Shown: piece by piece, positions 1 to 5,856 of the stretch
Numbering within the stretch: the stretch's first letter is position 1
How the letters are laid out: each line of letters begins with the position of its first letter
Assembly: GCA_964385195.1 (NCBI GenBank)
Contig: CAYLOC010000172.1
Span: forward strand, 1-6,656
Length of the DNA: 6,656 nucleotides
Origin: CAYLOC01 sp964385195
Lineage (GTDB): Bacteria; Actinomycetota; Actinomycetes; Propionibacteriales; Nocardioidaceae
Direction of reading: 5' to 3'
Notes under the pieces: generated by a model
Seen by the model: only the letters and a program-made list of their open reading frames with translations
Told to the model about the DNA's origin: nothing
The model's database searches: none
Made by a program: the position numbers and the translations under genes

Positions 1-1118
1 CCCATGCAGGTGGCCAGGACCGGGTTCATCACCGAGTCGACGTTGTACGGGCACAGGTACGGCACACCCATGACCAGCACGTCGGACTGGCCCTGCACCT
101 CGACGAGCTGCTGCCGGTGCACGTTCGCGACGGTGAGGTCGTGCACCGCCTCGGTCTCGCCGGCGTGGACACCGGTGAGGCCGTACGGCGCGCGGATGTC
201 GTGGAACATCTTGTGTTTCAGCCGCTCCGGCGCCAGCGCCAGCCCCCGCCGCATCGCCAGCATCGCGGCCTGGTCCTTCAGGCTCCACTCCCACTCGCGT
301 TTGAGCAGGAAGTCGTACGGCGACGGGAACACGTCGTTGTTGACGGTGGTCTCGACGGTGAAGATCCGCAGGTGCTCGGCGAGCAGCCGGCCCATCCGCC
401 AGGCGGAGTGGTGCAGGTGGGACTTCTCGTGGTCCATGAACGAGTGCGAGCGCACCATCGTCTTCGCGTTGTGGTGGGGGCGCAGGCTCTTGTACGACGC
501 CAGCCCGACCGGCACCGACTTGTGTCCGCCGTCCATCGAGACGAGGTTGATGTTGACATAGACCAGCAGGTCCGACTCGGCGGCGCGACGGTTGATCTCG
601 ACGTCCTCCCCGGCGTCGGTCACGCCGATGTGGGTGAGGTTGTCGTGGTCCTCGGCGTCGTGGTTGTACAGCTTGCCCTGGCTGAAGAACGACCGGAACA
701 CCCGCTCCCCGACCACGTGCTTGATCTCCGCGGCCGTCATCCGGCGGTGGACGGCAGTGGCGACGATCAGCTCCACGTCGTCCACGCCGGCCTCGGCCGC
801 CATCGTCAGTACCTGCTCGATCACGCGCTGCCGGATGTCGGGCTGGCGCATCGACGGCAACGGCAACGACACGTCGTCGAACGCGATCGTCAGTCGCATC
901 CCGGGCCGCAGCAGCTCCGGCAGCGGCTCGGAGCCCTCCGGGTTCAACAACGCCTGCTCGATCGCCGCGTCGGGGTCCGGCAGCGCGGGCAACGACTCCG
1001 GCGGGTAGATCGCGCGGGTACCGAGCGGGAACTGCTCCAGCCGGAAACCCTCACCCTCGTGGACGATGAGCGGCGGAGTCCGGTCATCCACCTCAAGGAC
1101 AAAACCTGGACGGCTCAC
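1..1118 (-). CDS. LarA-like (DUF2088) nickel-pincer-type racemase/epimerase family protein, C-terminus cut by window edge
   Basis: Translating the minus strand from GTG at 1118 gives 372 open codons that run off the left edge. The protein starts MSRPGFVLEVDDRTPP. It resembles Lactiplantibacillus plantarum LarA, the nickel-pincer lactate racemase. HRRMT at residues 124-128 matches the HRPST-type motif with catalytic His108. GGHKS (197-201) followed by GLASYKSLRAHH (205-216) matches the segment in which LarA Lys184 binds the cofactor and His200 binds nickel. K200 and H216 keep the same 16-residue spacing. A His-rich stretch (215-237) follows. Some LarA residues look replaced: the DHTRP motif reads DVSLP (82-86), and the position of His174 is I190. 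The substrate is therefore probably not lactate (inference). Family members are usually about 420 residues, so perhaps 50 or more are missing. GTG is chosen because it overlaps the upstream stop as GTGA and has GAGGAG 6 nt upstream. Third gene of the operon. Family call is firm; substrate unknown. Confidence 0.85.
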   Translation of the reverse strand, partial: MSRPGFVLEVDDRTPPLIVHEGEGFRLEQFPLGTRAIYPPESLPALPDPDAAIEQALLNPEGSEPLPELLRPGMRLTIAFDDVSLPLPSMRQPDIRQRVIEQVLTMAAEAGVDDVELIVATAVHRRMTAAEIKHVVGERVFRSFFSQGKLYNHDAEDHDNLTHIGVTDAGEDVEINRRAAESDLLVYVNINLVSMDGGHKSVPVGLASYKSLRPHHNAKTMVRSHSFMDHEKSHLHHSAWRMGRLLAEHLRIFTVETTVNNDVFPSPYDFLLKREWEWSLKDQAAMLAMRRGLALAPERLKHKMFHDIRAPYGLTGVHAGETEAVHDLTVANVHRQQLVEVQGQSDVLVMGVPYLCPYNVDSVMNPVLATCM

Positions 1119-2359
1119 GTGGGGCTCCTCATGCCCGAACTCCTCATGCCCGGACTCCTCATACTCTGGGGGTCGAACGCTACCTTGACGGTACCGAGTC
1201 TTCCGGCGGACTGTGCGTGGTCGAGCGCCTCCCGCCACCGGTGCAGCGGGTAGGACACGAGGGTACCGGCCAGCCGCCCCACCGCGTCGGTGCCCGCCAG
1301 CTCCAGGGCCAGGTCGAACGCGCCGCGTCCACCGGCGGCGGGCTCACGGGCCGCGGACGCGTAGGACCCGACGACCTCCAACTCCCGGAACCACGCCGCG
1401 GACAGGTCCGCCGGCGCCGGCATCCCCGACAGCACGACGCGACCACCCGCGCGGGTGGCATGCAGGGCGGTCTCCAGCGACCGCCGGTTCCCGACGGCGT
1501 CGATCGCGACATCGACACCGCCGAGCAGGTAGGAGCGGCCGAACTCCGGGGAGACTTTCAGCGCTCTCGTCGTACGCCGGACACCGCGCAGCACCTCCTG
1601 TGGTGCGACAACGTCCGTGGCGCCGCACGCCGTCGCCAGCTGTGCCTGCTGGCCGTGTTTGGCCACGACGGTGATCTCGCCGGCGTCGGTGAGGTGGCGC
1701 AGCGCCAGCGTCGCCAACAGCCCGACGGAGCCCGCGCCGCTGACCAGCACATGCCCGCCGTGGGGAACCTCGGCGCGCAGTGCGGTGTGCACCGCGCAGG
1801 ACAGCGGCTCCACCAGCACCGCGTGGGTATCGGGCAGGTCGTCCGGCACCGGATGCAGCTGGCTGCGGTGAGCGCTGAACACCTGGCTCCAGCCGCCGCC
1901 GGTGTCGGCGCAGTATCCGGTCTGCAGCCCCGGAGACAGGTGGCCCACGGTGATGTGGTCACAGCGGTCGGTCCGGCCTTCCGCGCACCACCGGCACGGT
2001 GGCAGCCCCCGCGCCGCGCACTGCAGGATCGGGTCCACGACGACCCGGGCCCCTGCCGCCAGGTCGCCGCAGTCGTCGACCAGGTCGGCGACGACCTCAT
2101 GCCCGAGCACCATCGGCAACGAGACGAGGCCGGAGAAGTACAGGCTGGTCCGGCCGGAGAGCGCACCGAGATCCGACCCGCAGATGCCGGACAACCGGGT
2201 ACGGAGGCGTGCCCACTCCGGACGGTCGACGCGGGGGTCGTCGAGGTTCACCATCCGCAACGGTGCGGCGGGGCCGGACAAGATGCCCGGCATCCGACCG
2301 CCCACGGCCCGCGCCACCACATGCCGCGGCAGCGACCGGAACATCTGGAGGGCCAGCAT
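1115..2359 (-). CDS. Zinc-dependent medium-chain alcohol/polyol dehydrogenase family protein
   Basis: A 414-residue MDR-superfamily oxidoreductase that should interconvert an alcohol and a carbonyl with NAD(P). The GroES-like half has GICGSD (58-63, catalytic-zinc Cys60), GHE (86-88) and VEP (183-185, third zinc ligand Glu184). A structural-zinc loop has Cys at 114, 122, 125 and 133. The last three fit the usual CxxCx7C, but the first lies 8 residues away rather than 3. The Rossmann half has GAGSVG (208-213). The residue after the second strand is not acidic (VVAKHG, 231-236), which may favour NADP (weak inference). The first ~35 residues precede the usual domain start. The chosen ATG at 2359 overlaps the upstream stop (TGATG) and has GGAGGG 11 nt upstream. 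A start at 2590 would run 232 nt into the upstream gene and give a low-complexity Arg-rich leader, so I reject it. The stop overlaps the next gene as GTGA. The substrate cannot be read from the sequence. Confidence 0.9.
   Translation of the reverse strand: MLALQMFRSLPRHVVARAVGGRMPGILSGPAAPLRMVNLDDPRVDRPEWARLRTRLSGICGSDLGALSGRTSLYFSGLVSLPMVLGHEVVADLVDDCGDLAAGARVVVDPILQCAARGLPPCRWCAEGRTDRCDHITVGHLSPGLQTGYCADTGGGWSQVFSAHRSQLHPVPDDLPDTHAVLVEPLSCAVHTALRAEVPHGGHVLVSGAGSVGLLATLALRHLTDAGEITVVAKHGQQAQLATACGATDVVAPQEVLRGVRRTTRALKVSPEFGRSYLLGGVDVAIDAVGNRRSLETALHATRAGGRVVLSGMPAPADLSAAWFRELEVVGSYASAAREPAAGGRGAFDLALELAGTDAVGRLAGTLVSYPLHRWREALDHAQSAGRLGTVKVAFDPQSMRSPGMRSSGMRSPT
1118..1162 (-). repeat. Three-copy 15-bp tandem repeat at the 3' end of the dehydrogenase gene
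   Basis: Read on the minus strand, three 15-nt units follow each other at 1162-1148, 1147-1133 and 1132-1118. Each starts ATGAGGAG. The first two differ at one base (ATGAGGAGTCCGGGC and ATGAGGAGTTCGGGC). The third ends CCCCACG and runs into the next gene's start. In the dehydrogenase frame they encode MRSPG, MRSSG, MRSPT as the last 15 residues. Each unit carries a GAGGAG Shine-Dalgarno-like hexamer, so the repeat also multiplies the ribosome-binding sequence before the LarA-like gene. It looks like a slippage-type expansion. Confidence 0.85.
1125..1130 (-). promoter_or_regulatory. Shine-Dalgarno GAGGAG for the LarA-like gene
   Basis: On the minus strand GAGGAG lies 6 nt before GTG at 1118, a near-ideal ribosome site. 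It decides the GTG start. The site lies inside the last codons of the upstream dehydrogenase gene and is the third of three identical GAGGAG hexamers spaced 15 nt apart. Confidence 0.75.
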
Positions 2360-4671
2360 CAGCGAACCCGCCCTCCGGTCGGCGCCAGCGAACGGGACAC
2401 CGCGGCCGAGCTCGACCAGTCCACGATCGGCCAGTGGCTGGACTTGGCCTGCCGGTACAGCGTGATGTCGGGCCGTACGGCGACGGGGTTCCCGACTGCC
2501 TGCAGCATCGGCAGGTCGGAGTGGGAGTCGGCGTAGGCGTAGGAGGCCTTGAGGTCGACCCCGTTCAGCTCGGCCCAGTGCACCAGCCACGCGGCCCTCG
2601 ACTCCCCGACCAGGGGCGGCAGGTCGAGGAACCCGGTGCAGACTCCGGTGTCGTCCACCGACAGGTCGGCGGCCTCGATGTGGTCGAACAGCGGCTGCAG
2701 CGGACGGGTCAGCGGCCGGATGGCGCCGGTCAGCAGCACCGTCCGGTGACCGGCAGCGCGGTGCTCGCGCACTCGCCGTACCGCCTCTGAGGACAGCCGG
2801 GACAGCACATGTGAGGTCAGCACCTCGTCGGCGAGCAGGTTCAGGTCATCCAGGGCGGCCCCCTCGTACTCGCGGTAGACCGAGCGGAGGAACGCGCTGC
2901 GCTCATGCCGCTCGGCGCGCACCAGCCCCGGCAGCCGCGCGACCACCCGCCCCACCTCGCTGAGCCGCTCGGTGGCGGAGAGGTTCTGCAGCCGCATCCA
3001 CAGGTAGGTCTCCACGACGTTGGAGGACAGCAGCGTGCCGTCCATGTCGAAGACCGCCGCGACCGCCGGCTCGGCGTCTGCCGCCGGAGTGATCTTCTTC
3101 GGCGTCGGGGTGGTGGAGCCCTTCCGTTTACGCCGGATCTCCTCCAGCCGCCGGATCGGTGCGGTGACCGACGGGCAGTGCACCTCGCCGAGGTAGTGCT
3201 CCCAGCCGAACGTCGAGGTGTCGAAGGCGAAGTCCCGCTGGTCCGGTGCCGACAGGGACCCGAACAGGGCCATCGTGCGGTCGTCGGTGAAGCTCAGCTC
3301 GGCCTGGGCATACTCGCGGTACAGGTCGACGTAGCGGCGCAGGAACTCCAGGCGGCGCCGCTGGGTCTCCAGCTTCCGCGCGAGGTCACGGGTCCGGTCC
3401 GCCCGCGGTGCCCGGCTGACGAGGTAGTCGGCGACCTTGTAGGCGCGCTCGCTGGTGACCAGCAGCCGCTCCACGGTCTGCGCGCCGGGGAACCGCCACT
3501 CCGGCAGCCGGGCCGCACCGCGGTGGCCGACCTCGATCGGGTGGCGGTCGAAGTAGGCGCGGACGACGTCGTACATGCGGCGGAACGTCAGCGGGTTCCG
3601 GGCACCGGAGGACACGTGGAACCACTCCGGTGTGCCTGGCTCCGGCGGGTGCGCCAGCACGGCGACGATGGCGGCGACGACATGGTCGACCGGCACGATG
3701 TCGACGGTGGAGTCCGCCGAGGCGGGGAACTCCGGCAGCTCACCACGGCCGAATGCCAGGATCAGCGGCTCGGCCATCTTGAACCCTTCGATCCAGCCGG
3801 GGTACGGCGTGGCGAGGGCGGACTCGATGATGCTCGGCCGGACGATGGTGACCCGGTGCTGTTCCGCGGCGTAGGCCTCGACCACGCGTTCGCCGAGGGC
3901 CTTGGTGAACGTGTAGCAGTCGGTCCAGCCGAGGCTGCGGGCGCGTTCGGAGCCACTGCGGACGAGCTCGGTACTGACCCAGTCGCGGCGGCGCTGCTCG
4001 GCGTCGGTGGCCGAGGCAAGCTTGCCCGCGCGGCCGTGTTCGCGTTCGGACTCGGTGCGCAGGCGATGGAGGTGGTCCGCAGTGCGGGACCGGTTCTCCA
4101 GCGTCTGACGCTGGGCGAGGCCCCACGTCATCTCCGCCTCGACGTCCACGCTGTGGTCGACGGGTCCCTCCGGGACGGCGCCGCGTCGCCGGCCCGCGAC
4201 GTAAGCGGTGGAGATGTGCACGTAGTGCGCCTGCGGGCTGGACCGGCGTACGGCGTCGAGCAGCTCGCGGGTGCCGACGACGTTGGTGGTGAACGCCTCG
4301 TCCACCGGCGGGTCGAACGACACGTCCCCGGCACAGTGCACGACCGCGTCGAGGTCGGTCGGCAGCTCGGGGATGGTACTCAGGTCACCCTCCAGGACCT
4401 CGATCCGGTTCTGCAGCAGGTGGTCTGCTCCCCCGGCGGCGGCCACCGCGTCGCCGAAGATGTCCTTCTTGAGCAGCTGTCGCATCCGGTCGGCGGCGGT
4501 GGCCGAGCCCTTTCGCCGTACCAGCACCGCAACCCGCACCGACGGCACCTGGGTCAGCAACCGGTGCAGCAGCGCCTCACCGACGAAGCCGGTGACGCCG
4601 GTCAGCAACACCTTCTTCCCCGCCAGAGCATCGGCGATGCTGGGGGAATCAGCGGGCTGCGGCGTACTCAT
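2359..4671 (-). CDS. Fatty acyl-CoA reductase-like SDR fused to a HAD-IB phosphatase domain
   Basis: A 770-residue two-domain protein. Residues ~18-505 form an extended SDR of the fatty acyl-CoA reductase/thioester-reductase type. They include TGVTGFVG (24-31, NAD(P) binding), VHCAGDVSFD (111-120), HISTAYVAG (152-160), a charged insert (~175-250) as in FARs, YTFTK (253-257, catalytic Tyr253 and Lys257) and RPSII (278-282). A FAR-type C-terminal region (~400-505) ends near WEHYLGEVHCPSV. This half would reduce acyl-CoA or acyl-carrier thioesters to aldehyde or alcohol. A Lys/Pro-rich linker (~512-535) leads to a HAD-IB domain: FDMDGT (541-546, nucleophile Asp542), LLTG (646-649, Thr648) and ADSHSDLPML (714-723, Asp715/Asp719). 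The motif III Lys appears as Arg692 (GESRAAWL). No membrane segment is evident. ATG at 4671 has GCAGGA 9 nt upstream. First gene of a minus-strand operon. The domain calls are firm; the joint substrate is unknown. Confidence 0.9.
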   Translation of the reverse strand: MSTPQPADSPSIADALAGKKVLLTGVTGFVGEALLHRLLTQVPSVRVAVLVRRKGSATAADRMRQLLKKDIFGDAVAAAGGADHLLQNRIEVLEGDLSTIPELPTDLDAVVHCAGDVSFDPPVDEAFTTNVVGTRELLDAVRRSSPQAHYVHISTAYVAGRRRGAVPEGPVDHSVDVEAEMTWGLAQRQTLENRSRTADHLHRLRTESEREHGRAGKLASATDAEQRRRDWVSTELVRSGSERARSLGWTDCYTFTKALGERVVEAYAAEQHRVTIVRPSIIESALATPYPGWIEGFKMAEPLILAFGRGELPEFPASADSTVDIVPVDHVVAAIVAVLAHPPEPGTPEWFHVSSGARNPLTFRRMYDVVRAYFDRHPIEVGHRGAARLPEWRFPGAQTVERLLVTSERAYKVADYLVSRAPRADRTRDLARKLETQRRRLEFLRRYVDLYREYAQAELSFTDDRTMALFGSLSAPDQRDFAFDTSTFGWEHYLGEVHCPSVTAPIRRLEEIRRKRKGSTTPTPKKITPAADAEPAVAAVFDMDGTLLSSNVVETYLWMRLQNLSATERLSEVGRVVARLPGLVRAERHERSAFLRSVYREYEGAALDDLNLLADEVLTSHVLSRLSSEAVRRVREHRAAGHRTVLLTGAIRPLTRPLQPLFDHIEAADLSVDDTGVCTGFLDLPPLVGESRAAWLVHWAELNGVDLKASYAYADSHSDLPMLQAVGNPVAVRPDITLYRQAKSSHWPIVDWSSSAAVSRSLAPTGGRVR
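2371..2376 (-). promoter_or_regulatory. Shine-Dalgarno-like GGAGGG before the dehydrogenase start
   Basis: GGAGGG on the minus strand ends 11 nt before ATG at 2359 and lies inside the last codons of the fusion gene. The spacing is slightly long. Together with the TGATG overlap it supports reinitiation or coupled translation. Confidence 0.5.
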
Positions 4672-4680
4672 CGCGCACTA

Positions 4681-4686
4681 TCCTGC
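4681..4686 (-). promoter_or_regulatory. Shine-Dalgarno-like GCAGGA for the fusion gene
   Basis: GCAGGA on the minus strand ends 9 nt before ATG at 4671. It supports this start, as no better upstream start is visible. A GATAGT that could pass for a -10 hexamer overlaps it, so a very short leader is also possible. Confidence 0.45.
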
Positions 4687-4692
4687 CACAGC

Positions 4693-4744
4693 GATTCGTC
4701 CGACCCGCCCCGGCGGGAACCACCTCGCGCCAGCCGGACGAATC
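4693..4744 (+). repeat. 52-bp palindrome-ended element, copy A
   Basis: The left arm GATTCGTCCG (4693-4702) is the exact reverse complement of the right arm CGGACGAATC (4735-4744); one more flanking base on each side also pairs. The interior holds CCCGCC/GGCGGG (4704-4709 and 4712-4717), able to form an inner stem, and a conserved CCACC (4720-4724). By eye, copy A matches copy B at 43 of 52 positions and copy C at 38 of 52, without gaps. It fills most of the space between the two divergent genes and could fold as a hairpin in either transcript leader. Confidence 0.9.
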
Positions 4745-4770
4745 GAGCCTGTGGATAGCCGTTCGACGGA

Positions 4771-5802
4771 ATGCGGGCTTCGACGCATGATCGACCCATG
4801 CCATCACCGCCGCGCCCCGATTCGTCCGACCCGCCTCCGCCGGATCCACCTCGTCTCCGTCGGACGAATCAGCGGGAGCGGCGAGCGGCGCTGGCCCCGT
4901 TGGCGCAGGCGCAACTGCGGGTCGTGCGGAGGGACCAACTCCGCGCCCTCGGGTGGGCGTACCACCACATCGAACACGAGATCGCCATGGACCGCTGGCA
5001 CCAGGTCGCGCCCGAGGTGATCGCGCTGCAGAACGCGCCACTGGTGGGTGACCAGCTGCTGTGGCTGGGCGTCCTTCACGCCGGTCCCGGCGCGGCGTTG
5101 AGCCACCGTACGGCGTGCGCACAGGCTGGTCTGCAACGCTGGGAGCGCGACACCATCGACGTCATCAGCGCCAAGGGCAACACCGTGGAACGCCTCGACG
5201 GCTTCTTCTTCCACGAGACCCGGCGGCCCTACCTGCCGTGGGTGGACACCTCCGCGAGTCCGCCGCGGCTGGTTCTGGAGAAGGCGGCGCTGCTCGCCGC
5301 CGAGCGAGAACGCGGGATCCGGGCGGGGGTTGGTCTCCTGGCGGCATGCGTGCAGCAGCGGCTCACCACGGCAGAACGATTGTGGGAGTCCGCGCATGAG
5401 GTCACGAAGCTCCGGCACGGCAGGCAGATCCGATTGGCGCTTGGTGATATCGCCGGCGGCGCCCAATCCTTCGCCGAGATCGATATCGGTCGGCTGTGCG
5501 ACCGGTTCGGGCTGCAACGCCCAGCCCGCCAGGCGCTGCGGCGGGACCGGCAGGGTCGTCGCCGGTATCTGGACTGCGAATGGGAGCTGCCGGGCGGGCG
5601 GGTCGTCGTCCTTGAGATCGACGGCTCGTTCCACCTACGGACCGAGCACTGGTGGCGGGACATGCAGCGCGAGCGGGACGTCGTACTGTCCGGACGGGTG
5701 GTATTGCGCTGTGGCGCCCTGGAGATCCGGTTGGAGCCGGACCGCATCATGGCTGACCTGGAACAAGCCGGGATCCCCCGTGTCCGGCGGCCCGCCGCCT
5801 AG
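4771..5802 (+). CDS. AbiEi-type winged-helix / DUF559-like (Vsr-fold) nuclease domain protein
   Basis: Up to 343 residues. Residues ~43-90 (APLAQAQLRVVRRDQLRALG and on to WHQVAPEVIAL) resemble the N-terminal helix-turn-helix of AbiEi-type antitoxins. SHRTACAQAGL (111-121) is typical of the actinobacterial AbiEi/DUF559 proteins. The C-terminal part (~264-335) matches the DUF559/very-short-patch-repair endonuclease fold: RYLDCEW (265-271, Asp268), LEIDGSFH (281-288, Glu282, Asp284, His288), Asp297 and VVLRCG (310-315). A DNA-binding and possibly DNA-cutting role is inferred; the true function of this family is unclear. No partner toxin is visible beside it. The start is uncertain. ATG at 4771 and 4798 lack a good ribosome site, and the first ~40 residues are Pro/Arg-rich and partly encoded by repeat copy B. 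A start near CTG 4891 or TTG 4900 would fit the domain boundary. The gene converges on clpX and is bracketed by repeat copies B and C. Confidence 0.75.
   Translation: MRASTHDRPMPSPPRPDSSDPPPPDPPRLRRTNQRERRAALAPLAQAQLRVVRRDQLRALGWAYHHIEHEIAMDRWHQVAPEVIALQNAPLVGDQLLWLGVLHAGPGAALSHRTACAQAGLQRWERDTIDVISAKGNTVERLDGFFFHETRRPYLPWVDTSASPPRLVLEKAALLAAERERGIRAGVGLLAACVQQRLTTAERLWESAHEVTKLRHGRQIRLALGDIAGGAQSFAEIDIGRLCDRFGLQRPARQALRRDRQGRRRYLDCEWELPGGRVVVLEIDGSFHLRTEHWWRDMQRERDVVLSGRVVLRCGALEIRLEPDRIMADLEQAGIPRVRRPAA
4819..4870 (+). repeat. 52-bp palindrome-ended element, copy B (inside the 5' end of the nuclease-like frame)
   Basis: The arms GATTCGTCCGAC (4819-4830) and GTCGGACGAATC (4859-4870) are exact reverse complements over 12 bp. 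The interior keeps CCACC at 4846-4850. If the gene starts at 4771, this copy is translated as DSSDPPPPDPPRLRRTN, residues 17-33. If it starts further down, the copy lies in the leader as a hairpin. Copy A lies exactly 126 bp upstream in the same orientation, but the flanks of A and B are not alike. Confidence 0.9.
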
Positions 5803-5853
5803 GTTCGTCCGACCCGTGCAAGCAGAAACCACCGTGGCTCGGTCGGACGAATC
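5802..5853 (+). repeat. 52-bp palindrome-ended element, copy C, possible convergent terminator
   Basis: TTCGTCCGACC (5804-5814) pairs exactly with GGTCGGACGAA (5841-5851) across a 26-nt loop; the interior keeps CCACC (5829-5833). By eye it matches copies A and B at about 38-39 of 52 positions without gaps. It begins on the last base of the TAG stop of the nuclease-like gene and ends 4 bp short of the clpX stop, filling the space between the convergent genes. A two-way terminator role is possible. There is no T-tract, and the loop is long for an intrinsic terminator. Confidence 0.88.
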
Positions 5854-5856
5854 GCT

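Larger units (their letters stand above)
4672..4770. other. Divergent intergenic region between the fusion operon and the nuclease-like gene
   Basis: These 99 bp must hold the promoter of the minus-strand operon, and that of the plus-strand gene if it starts at 4771. More than half is taken up by repeat copy A (4693-4744). I see no clear paired -35/-10 boxes. On the minus strand GATAGT (4682-4677) is a weak -10 candidate whose -35 would fall in the repeat arm. On the plus strand GGATAG (4753-4758) is an equally weak candidate. Confidence 0.5.

Noticed and set aside
1..1118. Naming the LarA-like gene larA, lactate racemase
   Set aside because: Key substrate and proton-shuttle residues seem changed, and no lactate or larBCE context is visible.
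117..1253. Long plus-strand open frame opposite the LarA-like gene
   Set aside because: Its product is low-complexity Val/Arg/Gln-rich and matches no family, while the opposite strand gives a clear LarA-like protein. It is a high-GC antisense shadow.
2360..2590. N-terminal extension of the dehydrogenase to a start at 2590
   Set aside because: It would overlap the fusion gene by 232 nt and adds an Arg-rich sequence with no domain similarity; ATG 2359 has coupling overlap and a ribosome site.
2905..4758. 617-codon plus-strand open frame opposite the fusion gene
   Set aside because: The minus-strand frame has intact SDR and HAD motifs throughout; this frame shows no recognisable domain.
4649..5122. 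Minus-strand 157-codon frame spanning repeat copies A and B
   Set aside because: Its apparent internal repeats (DSSD...GRTNR) are just the palindromic element read backwards; it overlaps a better-supported gene and has no domain.
4804..5634. 276-codon minus-strand frame opposite the nuclease-like gene
   Set aside because: No family resemblance; the plus strand carries the recognisable AbiEi/DUF559 motifs.
4693..5853. CRISPR array or integron attC sites
   Set aside because: The three repeats are unevenly spaced (74 and 931 bp apart) with a gene between two of them, there are no cas genes, and no attC core (GTTRRRY) pairs or integrase are visible.
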